From Pontitalea aquivivens (GTDB lineage Bacteria > Pseudomonadota > Alphaproteobacteria > Rhodobacterales > Rhodobacteraceae): a DNA stretch of 64,000 nt. The notes beneath the pieces are model-generated. The model was not told where the DNA came from, searched no databases, and worked only from the letters and a program-made list of their open reading frames with translations. The stretch is from contig NZ_JBKFEY010000007.1 of the NCBI RefSeq assembly GCF_046507575.1, positions 62,001-126,000 of the forward strand, in the 5' to 3' direction. Shown here piece by piece: positions 35,252 to 43,685 of the stretch (positions are counted from its first letter, which is position 1; every line of letters starts with the position of its first letter). A program made the translations under genes and the position numbers.

Positions 35252-35389
35252 TCAGCCCGCCCCATTCAGATCCACCTCAAGTCTTTGTTCCTGCCGTTCG
35301 GGCGACATGTCCCCCAGATAGGCATAGCCCACGACGCCAATCGCCGCGAGAAGGACCAGGATCACGATAGCCTTGAAGATGCGCCCCAT
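35252..35389 (-). CDS. Small membrane-anchored protein (45 residues)
   Basis: A 45-residue protein with one N-terminal membrane segment: MGRIFKAIVILVLLAAIGV, then GYAYLGDMSPERQEQR and a short tail. The start ATG at 35389 has the purine-rich GGAAAGAAAG upstream and the stop is TGA at 35252-35254, 34 bp before the large exported protein on the same strand. Basic residues before the helix predict an N-in orientation with a periplasmic tail. Similar short proteins occur upstream of this large protein in related genomes as far as I recall. Function is unknown. Confidence 0.75.
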   Translation of the reverse strand: MGRIFKAIVILVLLAAIGVVGYAYLGDMSPERQEQRLEVDLNGAG

Positions 35390-35558
35390 GAGTTCTTTCT
35401 TTCCGGCCGCTTGTGACGCGGCCTGTTCCGTGCCGAAGTGGTGCGATTATATATGGCATTTCGCGGAAGATCACGCCATTCAGGGCGATGAAAATCACGA
35501 TTGCGCAAGCGCCCGCCCATCAGCGGGGCGCCGCGCAGGGCAGGCAGGGGGCGGGCGC

Positions 35559-36176
35559 GTGGCGCAGACGCAGTCAGGATCGCGGGCGGGATCGGGCCCG
35601 GATGGACCGGGCCCGGCACGGGGGGGCGGGCTGCGCCTGACACGGCCGGTGGTGCTTGTGGGGATGATGGGCTCGGGCAAGACGGCGGTCGGCACGGCGC
35701 TGGCACGCCTTCTGGGCGTGCCCTTCCTGGACAGCGATGAGGAAATCGAACGCGCCGCGCAGATGACGGTCAGCGAAATCTTTGCCCGCGACGGCGAGGC
35801 CTTTTTCCGCGCCCGGGAATCAGAGGTGCTGGCGCGGCTGCTGGCGGGGGTGCCGGCGGTGGTGTCGACCGGGGGCGGGGCCTTCATGGCCGATCGCAAC
35901 CGCACGGCCATTGCCGAACGGGGGGTGTCGGTCTGGCTGAAGGCCGACCTGGACCTGCTGTGGAACCGGGTCCGGCACAAGAACACCCGGCCGCTGTTGC
36001 GCACGCCCGACCCAAAGGGCACGCTGGCGCGGCTTCTGACGGACCGCGAACCGGTCTATGCGCTGGCGCAGGTGGTGGTCGAGGCACAGCCCGGCCTGTC
36101 GATCGAGGATATGGCGCAAAAGGTCGTCGCCGCGCTGCAAACGCAGCCCGGTGCCTTTGCGGCAAAGGGGGAATGA
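35559..36176 (+). CDS. aroK: Shikimate kinase
   Basis: A 205-residue shikimate kinase that makes shikimate 3-phosphate in the chorismate pathway. Walker A is VGMMGSGKTAVG, shikimate-binding residues lie in FLDSDEEIE and FRARESEVL, GGGAFM is the glycine motif, and the lid has RTPDPKGTLARLL. No ATG precedes the kinase core closely; a GTG at 35559 is in frame, with AGGGGGC at proper spacing, and gives an N-terminal extension of about 28 Gly/Pro/Arg-rich residues. The start is therefore probable, not certain. Its stop overlaps the aroB start region (ATGATG at 36173-36178), so the two are coupled. Confidence 0.9.
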   Translation: MAQTQSGSRAGSGPDGPGPARGGGLRLTRPVVLVGMMGSGKTAVGTALARLLGVPFLDSDEEIERAAQMTVSEIFARDGEAFFRARESEVLARLLAGVPAVVSTGGGAFMADRNRTAIAERGVSVWLKADLDLLWNRVRHKNTRPLLRTPDPKGTLARLLTDREPVYALAQVVVEAQPGLSIEDMAQKVVAALQTQPGAFAAKGE

Positions 36177-37285
36177 TGCGCGAAACGGTGGCGGTGAACC
36201 TGGGCGAACGATCCTATGAGGTGCGCATCGGCACCGGGCTTCTGGCGCGTGCGGGCGCCGAAATCGCGCCGCTGCTGCGCCGCCCGCGCGTGGCGGTGGT
36301 GACCGACGAAACCGTGGGCGCGCTGCACCTTGAGGCCCTGCGCGCAGGCCTTGGCGATATCGGGATGGTCAGCCTCTCGCTGCCCGCAGGCGAGGCGACC
36401 AAGGGCTGGCCCGAATTTTCGCGCACCGTGGAATGGCTGCTGGAACAAAAGGTCGAACGCAAGGATATTGTCATCGCCTTCGGCGGCGGGGTGATCGGCG
36501 ATCTGGTGGGGTTTGCGGCGGCCGTCCTGCGCCGCGGTGTGCGCTTCGTGCAGATCCCCACCACGCTGCTGGCGCAGGTCGACAGTTCGGTCGGCGGCAA
36601 GACCGGCATCAATTCACCCCACGGCAAGAACCTGATCGGCGCCTTCCACCAGCCAGGCCTGGTGCTGGCCGATATCGATCTTCTGGACAGCCTGCCGCGG
36701 CGGGATTTTCTGTCAGGCTATGGCGAGGTGGTGAAATACGGCCTTCTGGGGGACGCGGCCTTTTTTGACTGGCTGGAAGCGAATGGCCCGCGGCTTGCCG
36801 CAGGCGACAAGGCGGCGCGGCTGCATGCGGTCACGCGCTCGGTCCAGATGAAGGCCGGGATCGTGGAACGCGACGAGACGGAAGAGGGTGACCGCGCGCT
36901 GCTGAACCTGGGCCACACTTTCTGCCACGCGCTGGAATCGGCCACCGGCTACTCCGACCGGCTGCTGCATGGCGAAGGCGTTGCCATCGGCTGCGCGCTG
37001 GCTTTCGAATTGTCGCAGCGCATGGGCCTGTGTTCGCAGGAGGCCCCCAGCCGCGTGCGCGCGCATCTGGCGCAGATGGGCATGAAGGTCGACCTGGCCG
37101 ATATCCCCGGCGATCTGCCCGATGCCGAGGCGCTGATCGCGCTGATGGCGCAGGACAAGAAGGTGCTGGACGGCAAGATGCGCTTCATCCTCGCCCACGG
37201 CATCGGCGCGGCGTTTGTGACCTCGGACGTGCCGCGCGATGTGCTGAAAACCCTGCTGACCGATGCGCTGGCGGGGCGGGGCTAA
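36176..37285 (+). CDS. aroB: 3-dehydroquinate synthase
   Basis: A 369-residue NAD+- and metal-dependent enzyme that cyclises DAHP to 3-dehydroquinate. Marks are FGGGVIGDLVGFAAAVLRRG, TTLLAQVDSSVGGKTGIN, GYGEVVKYGLLGD, NLGHTFCHALE and LHGEGVAIG with the zinc ligands Glu and two His. ATG 36176 is favoured over 36173 by spacing to the AGGGGG sequence. aroK-aroB is a standard pair and, together with the type II DAHP synthase at 46255, supplies the first steps of aromatic amino acid synthesis in this window. A repeat element with hairpins follows the stop. Confidence 0.95.
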   Translation: MRETVAVNLGERSYEVRIGTGLLARAGAEIAPLLRRPRVAVVTDETVGALHLEALRAGLGDIGMVSLSLPAGEATKGWPEFSRTVEWLLEQKVERKDIVIAFGGGVIGDLVGFAAAVLRRGVRFVQIPTTLLAQVDSSVGGKTGINSPHGKNLIGAFHQPGLVLADIDLLDSLPRRDFLSGYGEVVKYGLLGDAAFFDWLEANGPRLAAGDKAARLHAVTRSVQMKAGIVERDETEEGDRALLNLGHTFCHALESATGYSDRLLHGEGVAIGCALAFELSQRMGLCSQEAPSRVRAHLAQMGMKVDLADIPGDLPDAEALIALMAQDKKVLDGKMRFILAHGIGAAFVTSDVPRDVLKTLLTDALAGRG

Positions 37286-37310
37286 GGGGCTTTGCTCCTC
37301 TTGGCTGGCG

Positions 37311-37345
37311 CCAATTCACCCCAAGGTATTTGTGGCAAGATGAAA
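37311..37345 (-). repeat. Dispersed intergenic element, copy facing its partner
   Basis: After aroB, this copy carries a small TTGGC/GCCAA hairpin (37311-37324), a CAATTCACCCC spacer, and the arm AGGTATTTG...AAGATGAAA (37324-37345). It is the left arm of an inverted pair whose right arm is 37364-37385. The CAATTCACCCC spacer recurs at 52573-52583, showing that more than the arm is conserved. Confidence 0.7.
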
Positions 37346-37363
37346 CGAACGGCGCATTGGCGC

Positions 37364-37422
37364 TTTCATCTTGCAAAAAATACCTCGGGGGAGCTCGCGC
37401 AAGCGAGCGGGGGCAGAGCCCC
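37364..37422 (+). terminator. Dispersed element with two hairpins downstream of aroB
   Basis: The arm TTTCATCTTG...AATACCT (37364-37385) is followed by CGGGGGA, a stem GCTCGC-GCAA-GCGAGC (37393-37408) and a stem GGGGC-AGA-GCCCC (37410-37422). The layout (arm, G-run, hairpin) is that of the copies at 31183 and 39525. It is the likely transcription terminator of aroKB. Confidence 0.6.
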
Positions 37423-37525
37423 TCAAGCCGATGTGACGTATCATAAGGAGGGGTAGGGCCGGAAATGCCGAAGGCAGTGCGGAGATATCTGCAAAGATTT
37501 TCGTAAGTTTTTGTTTTTCATAAAC

Positions 37526-37554
37526 TTGACTGCAGCTTTTTGGGCATCTAGCAT
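37526..37554 (+). promoter_or_regulatory. Sigma70-like promoter of the YecR-like lipoprotein gene
   Basis: TTGACT (37526-37531), a 17-bp spacer and TAGCAT (37549-37554) lie 28 bp before the GTG start, within an A/T-rich stretch unusual for this window. Match and spacing are good, and the upstream aroB hairpins isolate it. Confidence 0.5.
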
Positions 37555-37582
37555 TCACATGTTTGTGATCAAGGAGATAAAC

Positions 37583-37876
37583 GTGAAGCATTCTTCCGGA
37601 TTGTTGATCCTAGCTGCATTGATGCTTGCCGGGTGTGAAGTGCCTAAAGATGCCCTGCCGATCGGTGGAAGCCGCGCGGACGGAACTGTGGTTCTTGGTT
37701 ATACCCTGCATGAAATGGAAATTGCGCGGGTTGACTGGGTTGCCGCGCAGAAGAATGCGGACAAGCGGTGTCAGGCTTGGGGCTATCGTCGCGCGGATGC
37801 CTTCGAAGGAGAGGCCCGCAGCTACGCGGGTCCGAGTATTTTTCAGGTCTCCAAGACTTATCAGTGCGTGAACTGA
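37583..37876 (+). CDS. YecR-like lipoprotein
   Basis: A 97-residue lipoprotein. The signal is VKHSSGLLILAALMLAGC with a good lipobox (LAGC). The mature part matches the YecR-like family: GGSRADGTVVLGYTLHEME, VDWVAAQKNADKRCQAWGY and a C-terminal YQC. YecR of E. coli belongs to the flagellar FlhDC regulon but has no known activity. The GTG at 37583 is chosen because AAGGAG lies 6 bp before it; an ATG 24 bp upstream would place that site inside the gene. It has its own promoter and terminator and is A/T-richer than its neighbours, with less biased codons, so recent transfer is possible. Confidence 0.85.
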   Translation: MKHSSGLLILAALMLAGCEVPKDALPIGGSRADGTVVLGYTLHEMEIARVDWVAAQKNADKRCQAWGYRRADAFEGEARSYAGPSIFQVSKTYQCVN

Positions 37877-37890
37877 CGACAGTGTTAACT

Positions 37891-37916
37891 GAAACGCCCC
37901 CGAAAGGGGGCGTTTC
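37891..37916. terminator. Bidirectional terminator between yecR-like gene and guaA
   Basis: A perfect 11-bp stem (GAAACGCCCCC with GGGGGCGTTTC) closes on a GAAA tetraloop, with A/T-ending stem bases on both sides. It lies between the convergent lipoprotein and guaA genes, 10-15 bp from each stop, and likely ends both transcripts. Confidence 0.85.
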
Positions 37917-37925
37917 CATGTTGGG

Positions 37926-39485
37926 TCACTCCCACTCAATCGTGCCTGGCGGCTTCGAGGTGATGTCGTAGGTCACGCGATTGATGCCCTTGACCTCGTT
38001 GATGATGCGGGTCGCGGTTTCGCCCAGGAAGTCGTGGGAGAAAGGATAGTAATCCGCTGTCATGCCATCGACCGAGGTGACCGCGCGCAGCGCGCAGGCA
38101 TAGTCATAGGTGCGCCCGTCGCCCATCACGCCCACCGTCTTGACCGGCAGGATCGCGACGAAGGCTTGCCAGATGTCATCGTAAAGGCCGTGTTTACGGA
38201 TCTGGTCGATATAGACCGCATCCGCCTTGCGCAGGATATCCAGCTTTTCGCGGGTAATCTCGCCGGGACAGCGGATGGCAAGGCCCGGGCCGGGAAAGGG
38301 GTGGCGGCCGATGAAGCTTTCGGGCAGGCCCAGTTCGCGGCCAAGTGCGCGGACTTCATCCTTGAACAGTTCGCGCAGCGGTTCCACCAGTTTCAGGCCC
38401 ATCTTTTCCGGCAGGCCGCCGACGTTGTGGTGCGACTTGATCGTGACCGAGGGCCCGCCCGAGAAGCTGACCGATTCGATCACGTCGGGATACAGCGTGC
38501 CCTGGGCCAGGAATTCCGCACCCTCGATCTGGTTGGCGTATTTCTGGAACACGTCGATGAACAGGCGCCCGATGGTCTTGCGCTTGGTTTCCGGGTCGGA
38601 GACCCCGTCCAGTTCACCCAGGAACAATTCGCTTTCATCCGCATGGATCAGCGGGATGTTGTAATTGTCGCGGAACATGGTGACGACTTCGTCCGCCTCG
38701 CCCTGACGCAAGAGACCGTGGTCGACGAAAACGCAGGTCAGCTGATCGCCGATCGCCTCGTGGATCAGCACGGCGGCGACCGAACTGTCGACCCCGCCCG
38801 AGAGGCCGCAGATCACCCGCTTGTCACCGACCCGGGCGCGAATCCTGGCAATCGCGTCGTCGCGGTAGGAGGCCATCGTCCAGTCGCCGGTGAAGCCCGC
38901 GATGCGCAGGAAGTTTTCCAGCATCCGGCGGCCATTCGGGGTGTGATGCACCTCGGGGTGGAATTGCACCGCGTAGAAATGGCGTGCCTCATCCGCGATC
39001 ATCGCATAAGGCGCGTTGGGCGAGGTGCCGATGACCTGGAAGCCGGGGGCAAGCTCGGTGACGCGGTCGCCATGGCTCATCCAGACTTCTTCGCGGCCCG
39101 TCTCGAACAGGCCCGCAAAGATGCCGTCGGTGCGGTGCCCTTCGGCCGGGGTGACAAAGGCGCGCCCGAATTCGGCATGATGGCCGGATTCGACGCGCCC
39201 ACCCAGTTGCGTCATCATCACCTGCTGGCCATAGCAGATGCCGAAGACCGGCAGGCCCATATCGAACAGCGCCTGCGGCGCGCGGGGAGAACCATCCTCG
39301 GTCACCGAGGCGGGGCCGCCCGACAGGATCACGGCCCGCGGCGCAAGGTCGCGGATCGTCTGTTCCGTCACCTTCTGGAAGGGATGGATTTCGCAATAGA
39401 CGTTCAATTCGCGCAGGCGCCGCGCAATCAGCTGCGTGACCTGGGAGCCGAAGTCGATGATGAGGAGGCGCTGGTGCTGTGTCAT
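37926..39485 (-). CDS. guaA: GMP synthase (glutamine-hydrolysing)
   Basis: A 519-residue GMP synthase converting XMP to GMP with glutamine and ATP. The class I amidotransferase domain (residues 1-200) has LIIDFGSQVTQLIARRLREL and catalytic Cys in FGICYGQQVM; the ATP-pyrophosphatase domain has ICGLSGGVDSSVAAVLI, and the C-terminal dimerisation part ends in GTIEWE. ATG 39485 matches other GuaA starts. It lies 98 bp downstream of livM but is separated from it by the repeat element at 39525-39575. Confidence 0.97.
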   Translation of the reverse strand: MTQHQRLLIIDFGSQVTQLIARRLRELNVYCEIHPFQKVTEQTIRDLAPRAVILSGGPASVTEDGSPRAPQALFDMGLPVFGICYGQQVMMTQLGGRVESGHHAEFGRAFVTPAEGHRTDGIFAGLFETGREEVWMSHGDRVTELAPGFQVIGTSPNAPYAMIADEARHFYAVQFHPEVHHTPNGRRMLENFLRIAGFTGDWTMASYRDDAIARIRARVGDKRVICGLSGGVDSSVAAVLIHEAIGDQLTCVFVDHGLLRQGEADEVVTMFRDNYNIPLIHADESELFLGELDGVSDPETKRKTIGRLFIDVFQKYANQIEGAEFLAQGTLYPDVIESVSFSGGPSVTIKSHHNVGGLPEKMGLKLVEPLRELFKDEVRALGRELGLPESFIGRHPFPGPGLAIRCPGEITREKLDILRKADAVYIDQIRKHGLYDDIWQAFVAILPVKTVGVMGDGRTYDYACALRAVTSVDGMTADYYPFSHDFLGETATRIINEVKGINRVTYDITSKPPGTIEWE

Positions 39486-39524
39486 GTGCGCGGAATAGGC
39501 GGGAGCCGCGCGCAATGCAAGAGG

Positions 39525-39575
39525 CCGGGGGGCGCTGCCCCCCGGACCCCCCGGAGTATTTTACCCAAGAAGAAG
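39525..39575 (-). terminator. Dispersed element with terminator hairpin downstream of livM
   Basis: Read along the minus strand, the livM stop is followed by the arm CTTCTTCTTGG...AATACTC (39575-39554), a G-run with TCC, and a 9-bp stem CCGGGGGGC/GCCCCCCGG with a 3-nt loop (39545-39525). The order is the same as in the copy after the mttB-like gene, which supports a terminator role for the whole element. Confidence 0.7.
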
Positions 39576-39583
39576 GACCCGGG

Positions 39584-40915
39584 TCATTTTTCAGGCAAGA
39601 GGCCGCGGGGCGCGAAGCGCAGCACCAGAAGCAGGATCAGCCCCATGGTGAACAGCCGCATATGCGCCGCCGAATCGAGCAGGTGGGATTTCAGCGCGCC
39701 TTCGGCCATGCCCGAGGTGATGACGGACATCAGCACCGGGCCCCAGGCCTCGGCCTTGATCCAGAGGTACCAGATCAGCATGCCGCCCAGCACCGAGCCC
39801 CAGTTGTTGCCCGATCCGCCCACGATCACCATCACCCAGATCAGGAAGGTGTAGCGCAGCGGGTTGTAGCTGCCCGGCGTCATCTGGCCGTCGAGCGTGA
39901 TCATCATCGCGCCCGCCAGCCCGCAGACGGCCGAGCCGATCACGAAGATCTGCAGGTGGCGGCGGGTGACATCCTTGCCCATGGCGGCGGCGGCGGTTTC
40001 ATTGTCGCGGATCGCGCGCATCATCCGGCCCCAGGGCGATTTCAGCGCCATCTGCGCGGCCCAGATCAGTGCCAGCAGCACGATCAGGAACAGCCCGGTA
40101 TAGAGCAGCTTGACCATGATCGTCGATCCGGTGACGGGATCGACGCCCAGGCCCGCCATGCGGCTGACGAAGGCGGGGTCGGCCTGAAGCTGCACCTCAT
40201 AGGGGACGGGCCAGGGGCGGGGGATGCCGTTCACGTTCATCACACCGCGGGACAGCCATTCCTCATTGCGCAGGACGGCCACGATGATCTCGCCGATGCC
40301 CAGCGTGGCGATGGCCAGATAGTCCGAGCGCAGGCCCAGCGCGGTCTTGCCGATGATCCAGGCGGCACCGGCAGCGAACATGGCGCCAACGGGCCAGGCC
40401 AGCAGCACCGGCAGGCCCAGTCCGCCCAGATTGCCCTGGGCCGAGGGGTTGATGGCCTGGATCATCGCCACGGCGGGATCAAAGAGCGCGCGATAGGCGA
40501 AGAAGCCCGCGCCCAGAACCGCGATAATGGCCACCGCGCGCGGCCTGCCCCGCAGGCGGCGATTGACGGCGATGGCGGCGATGACGCTGGCCAGCGCCAC
40601 CAGCGCGGCCAGTGCGATGCCCGGTCCGCCGCCGGAAAAGGCGCCAGGCGTGGACGGCATTGCGACCAGCACCGGGGCCAGGCCGCCCAGCGCCAGAAAG
40701 CCCACGATGCCGGTGTTGAACAGGCCCGCATAGCCCCATTGCATGTTGATGCCCAGCGCCAGCACGGCCGAGATCAGGCCCATGTTGACGATGCCCAGCG
40801 CGGTATTCCAGCCGCCCGTGGCGGCTTCGATCGCAATCAGCGCGGCCATGGCGGCAAACAGCAGTGGCGCGCGCAGGCGGCCACCCGTGGCGGCGTCGGG
40901 TTGACGAAGGCTCAT
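39584..40915 (-). CDS. livM: Branched-chain amino acid ABC transporter permease LivM
   Basis: A 443-residue inner-membrane permease with many hydrophobic segments and the LivM pattern (GVMNVNGIPRPW, LKSPWGRMMRAIRDNETAAAAMG). The N-terminal part is longer than in E. coli LivM, common in this class. It is the last gene of the liv operon and overlaps livH by 4 bp (ATGA at 40912-40915). With LivH it forms the membrane channel. Confidence 0.93.
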   Translation of the reverse strand: MSLRQPDAATGGRLRAPLLFAAMAALIAIEAATGGWNTALGIVNMGLISAVLALGINMQWGYAGLFNTGIVGFLALGGLAPVLVAMPSTPGAFSGGGPGIALAALVALASVIAAIAVNRRLRGRPRAVAIIAVLGAGFFAYRALFDPAVAMIQAINPSAQGNLGGLGLPVLLAWPVGAMFAAGAAWIIGKTALGLRSDYLAIATLGIGEIIVAVLRNEEWLSRGVMNVNGIPRPWPVPYEVQLQADPAFVSRMAGLGVDPVTGSTIMVKLLYTGLFLIVLLALIWAAQMALKSPWGRMMRAIRDNETAAAAMGKDVTRRHLQIFVIGSAVCGLAGAMMITLDGQMTPGSYNPLRYTFLIWVMVIVGGSGNNWGSVLGGMLIWYLWIKAEAWGPVLMSVITSGMAEGALKSHLLDSAAHMRLFTMGLILLLVLRFAPRGLLPEK

Positions 40916-41919
40916 ACCGCTTTCCCCTTGAACAGGCCCGTCGGCTTGAACAGCAGCACGATGATCAGGATCGCAAAGCTGACGGCGAATTTGTATTCGG
41001 TGGACAGAAGCTGCAGCAACCCTTCGGGCTGCCAGGCGGGGATCAGATAGCCTGCCACCTTCTTCCAGGCATAGGTCACGCCCACCTCGGAAAAGGCGAT
41101 CACGAAGCCGCCGGCGATGGCGCCTACCGGGCTGCCCAGTCCGCCCACCACGGCGGCGGCGAAGATCGGCAACAGCAGCTGGAAATAGTTGAAGGCCTTA
41201 AAGGATTTATCCAGCCCGTAAAGCGTGCCGGCCGTGGTGGCCAGCGCCGCCGCGATGATCCAGGTGACCGCGACCACCCGGTTCGGGTTGATCCCCGACA
41301 ACAGCGCCAGATCCTCATTGTCGGAAAAGGCGCGCATCGACTTGCCGGTGCGGGTGCGCCCCAGGAACCGGAACAGCGCCCAGACCACCAGCGCCGCGGT
41401 GATCAGCGTGATCAGCTGCGAACTGCGCAGCGTCAGCGGTTCGGCCAGGCCCGTCGCCTCACGAAAGCCACGCGCCGAGATCACGAAGCGCGCGCCATCG
41501 GCAAACTGGATCTCATCCACCCCGATCACAAAGCGCGTCAGCCCGTTCATCACGAACATCACCCCGACCGACACCATCACCAGGATCACCGGCGCCGCCC
41601 GTACCCGGCGGTAATAGCCATAGACCACCCGGTCGGTCGCCAGCACCAGCCCCGCCGTCAGCGCGATCGCGAAAGGCAGTGCCAGAAGCGCCGTGGGCAA
41701 GGGGCCCAGCGTAAGGCCTGCCGCCTGCAGCGCCCAGGTCACCAGGATGGTCATCGCCGTGCCAAAGGCCATCGTGTCGCCATGGGCAAAGTTGGAAAAC
41801 CGCAAGATGCCATAGATCAGCGTCACCCCCAGCGCCCCCAGCGCCAGCTGCGCGCCATAGGCGGCCGCGGGGACCACCACGAAATTCAAAAGTGCGACCA
41901 GCGCGTTCAGAATATCCAT
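40912..41919 (-). CDS. livH: Branched-chain amino acid ABC transporter permease LivH
   Basis: A 335-residue permease of the LivH type. Visible are LGALGVTLIYGILRFSNFAHGD, GLTRFVIGVDEIQF, SMRAFSDNEDLALLSGIN and GGLGSPVGAIAGGFVIAFSE, with about eight or nine membrane segments. The start is one base after the livF stop, so all liv genes from livG on are tightly packed. The central insert with ISARGFREATGL is typical of the family in Rhodobacteraceae. Confidence 0.93.
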   Translation of the reverse strand: MDILNALVALLNFVVVPAAAYGAQLALGALGVTLIYGILRFSNFAHGDTMAFGTAMTILVTWALQAAGLTLGPLPTALLALPFAIALTAGLVLATDRVVYGYYRRVRAAPVILVMVSVGVMFVMNGLTRFVIGVDEIQFADGARFVISARGFREATGLAEPLTLRSSQLITLITAALVVWALFRFLGRTRTGKSMRAFSDNEDLALLSGINPNRVVAVTWIIAAALATTAGTLYGLDKSFKAFNYFQLLLPIFAAAVVGGLGSPVGAIAGGFVIAFSEVGVTYAWKKVAGYLIPAWQPEGLLQLLSTEYKFAVSFAILIIVLLFKPTGLFKGKAV

Positions 41920-41920
41920 C

Positions 41921-42625
41921 TCAGCCCCCCAGGAAGGTGCGGCGGACCTCGGGGTCGGCCATCAGCGCGGCCCCGGTGTCGGTATAGCGGTTCGCGCCCT
42001 GCACCAGAACATAGCCCATGTCGGCGATTTCCAGCGCCTGCCGGGCGTTCTGTTCCACCATCAGGATGGAAATGCCGGTGCGCGCCACCTCGATGATGCG
42101 GTCGAACAGCTCATCCATCACGATGGGCGAAACACCGGCCGTCGGTTCATCCAGCATCAACAGCTTCGGCCGGGTCATCAGCGCGCGGCCCACCGCGACC
42201 TGCTGGCGCTGCCCGCCCGACAGCTCGCCCGCGTTCTGGCGGCGCTTTTCCTTCAGGATCGGGAACAGGTCATAGACCTGCCCCATCGTGTCGCGGAAAT
42301 CGTCACGGCGCAGGAAGGCGCCCATTTCCAGGTTTTCCTCGACCGACATGGTAGGGAAGACATTGTTGACCTGCGGCACAAAGCCCATGCCCTTGGCCAC
42401 GCGCGCCTGCGGGCTGAGCGTGGTGATATCCTCGCCATCCAGGATCACATGGCCGCCCCGCAGCTTCAGCATGCCGAAAACCGCCTTCATCGCGGTCGAC
42501 TTGCCCGCGCCATTGGGCCCCACGATCACCGCGATCTGGCCCTTTTCGACCTTCAGCGTACAGCCATGCAGGATATCTGCCGCGCCATAGCCGCCGGTCA
42601 TTCCCTCTGCCAGAAGAAAGCTCAT
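41921..42625 (-). CDS. livF: Branched-chain amino acid ABC transporter ATPase LivF
   Basis: A 234-residue ABC ATPase. Walker A is GPNGAGKSTAMKAVFG, the signature is GELSGGQRQQVAVGRALM, Walker B LLMLDEPTAGVSP and the switch His is replaced in the usual LivF fashion by ILMVEQNA. ATG 42625 begins MSFLLAEGMTGGYG. It is separated from livG by 88 bp holding a copy of the dispersed intergenic motif. Confidence 0.94.
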   Translation of the reverse strand: MSFLLAEGMTGGYGAADILHGCTLKVEKGQIAVIVGPNGAGKSTAMKAVFGMLKLRGGHVILDGEDITTLSPQARVAKGMGFVPQVNNVFPTMSVEENLEMGAFLRRDDFRDTMGQVYDLFPILKEKRRQNAGELSGGQRQQVAVGRALMTRPKLLMLDEPTAGVSPIVMDELFDRIIEVARTGISILMVEQNARQALEIADMGYVLVQGANRYTDTGAALMADPEVRRTFLGG

Positions 42626-42657
42626 GCAACACCCCCACGAAGCGCCGCAACCTGCTG

Positions 42658-42679
42658 CTTCTTCTTGGAAAAAATACTC
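42658..42679 (+). repeat. Dispersed intergenic motif between livG and livF
   Basis: A single arm, CTTCTTCTTGG followed by AAAAAATACTC, lies in the 88-bp gap inside the liv operon. It lacks the GC-rich hairpin found with other copies, in keeping with transcription needing to run through to livF. Confidence 0.7.
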
Positions 42680-42713
42680 ATGGCGCAACCTGCGCCCAAA
42701 TGCGCGCGGCCGG

Positions 42714-43577
42714 TCATGCGCCGATCCCCCCCCGGCCCGCCTCGTCGCCAAGGCCGGGCTGCGCGCCGTGGCTTTCGTGGCGCGCGGTTTCCAGCCCGAT
42801 CTCGGCCTTGACCTTGTTCTTCAGGCCGGTGCCCAGATAGGCCTCGATCACCGCCTCGTTCTGCATGATGCTTTCGGCGGACCCTTCGGCCAGCACCTTG
42901 CCCTCGGCCATGACGATCACCGGGTCACACAGACGGCCGATGAAATCCATGTCATGCTCGATCACGCAGAAGGTATAGCCGCGCTCCTTGTTCAGCCGCA
43001 CGATCGCATCGCCGATCGTGTTCAGCAGCGTCCGGTTCACGCCCGCGCCGACCTCATCCAGAAAGACGATCTTGGCCTCGACCATCATCGTCCGGCCCAG
43101 TTCCAGCAGCTTTTTCTGCCCGCCCGACAGGTTGCCGGCCTTTTCATCCTTCAGATGCGAAATCGTCAGGAAATCAAGAACCTCATCGGCTTTCTTCAGC
43201 AGGGCGGTCTCTTCCTGCGCGATCCTGCCGCGTGCGAACAGCGCGTTCCACAGCGTTTCCCCCGATTGCGCGCCCGGCACCATCATCAGGTTTTCCCGCA
43301 CGCTCATCGTGGGAAATTCATGCGCGATCTGGAAGGTGCGCAGCAGGCCCTTGTGAAACAGCTCATGCGGGGCAAGGCCGGTGATTTCCTCGCCATCCAT
43401 GATCACGCGTCCCGAGGTCGGCTTGTGCACCCCGGCGATCACGTTGAACAGCGTGGACTTGCCCGCGCCGTTGGGGCCGATCAACCCCGTGATCGAGCCG
43501 GTCGCAATCTCCAGCGACGCCCCGTCCACGGCGCGAAAGCCGCCGAAATGCTTGTGCAGGTTCTCAACCCGGATCAT
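42714..43577 (-). CDS. livG: Branched-chain amino acid ABC transporter ATPase LivG
   Basis: A 287-residue ABC ATPase with Walker A GPNGAGKSTLFNVIAG, signature NLSGGQKKLLELGRTMM, Walker B IVFLDEVGAGVNR and VIEHDMDFI. The ATG at 43577 is preferred to 43583 because GGGG lies 6 bp before it. The C-terminus is extended by about 20 residues (KVKAEIGLETARHESHGAQP and beyond) relative to common LivG. It follows livK by 108 bp including a hairpin. Confidence 0.92.
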   Translation of the reverse strand: MIRVENLHKHFGGFRAVDGASLEIATGSITGLIGPNGAGKSTLFNVIAGVHKPTSGRVIMDGEEITGLAPHELFHKGLLRTFQIAHEFPTMSVRENLMMVPGAQSGETLWNALFARGRIAQEETALLKKADEVLDFLTISHLKDEKAGNLSGGQKKLLELGRTMMVEAKIVFLDEVGAGVNRTLLNTIGDAIVRLNKERGYTFCVIEHDMDFIGRLCDPVIVMAEGKVLAEGSAESIMQNEAVIEAYLGTGLKNKVKAEIGLETARHESHGAQPGLGDEAGRGGIGA

Positions 43578-43642
43578 CTTCATCCCCTGACTTCATGATT
43601 TTCATGAAGAACGGCCTTTAGTGGCCTGTTATTTAATGGGAA

Positions 43643-43663
43643 CAGCCCGGATTGATCCGGGCT
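43643..43663 (-). terminator. Hairpin between livK and livG
   Basis: A 9-bp perfect stem CAGCCCGGA/TCCGGGCTG with a 4-nt loop lies 22 bp after the livK stop. No U-run follows on the minus strand, so it likely reduces read-through or stabilises livK mRNA, giving more binding protein than ATPases and permeases. Confidence 0.6.
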
Positions 43664-43685
43664 GCCCAAGTCGTCTCTCCGCGCC

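Noticed and set aside
35478..35493. ATTC-N8-GAAA, close to the SqrR-type half-sites
   Set aside because: Seven of eight positions match, but it lies before aroK with no link to sulfur; it shows that such near matches arise by chance, so only the perfect dyad at 57681 is given weight.
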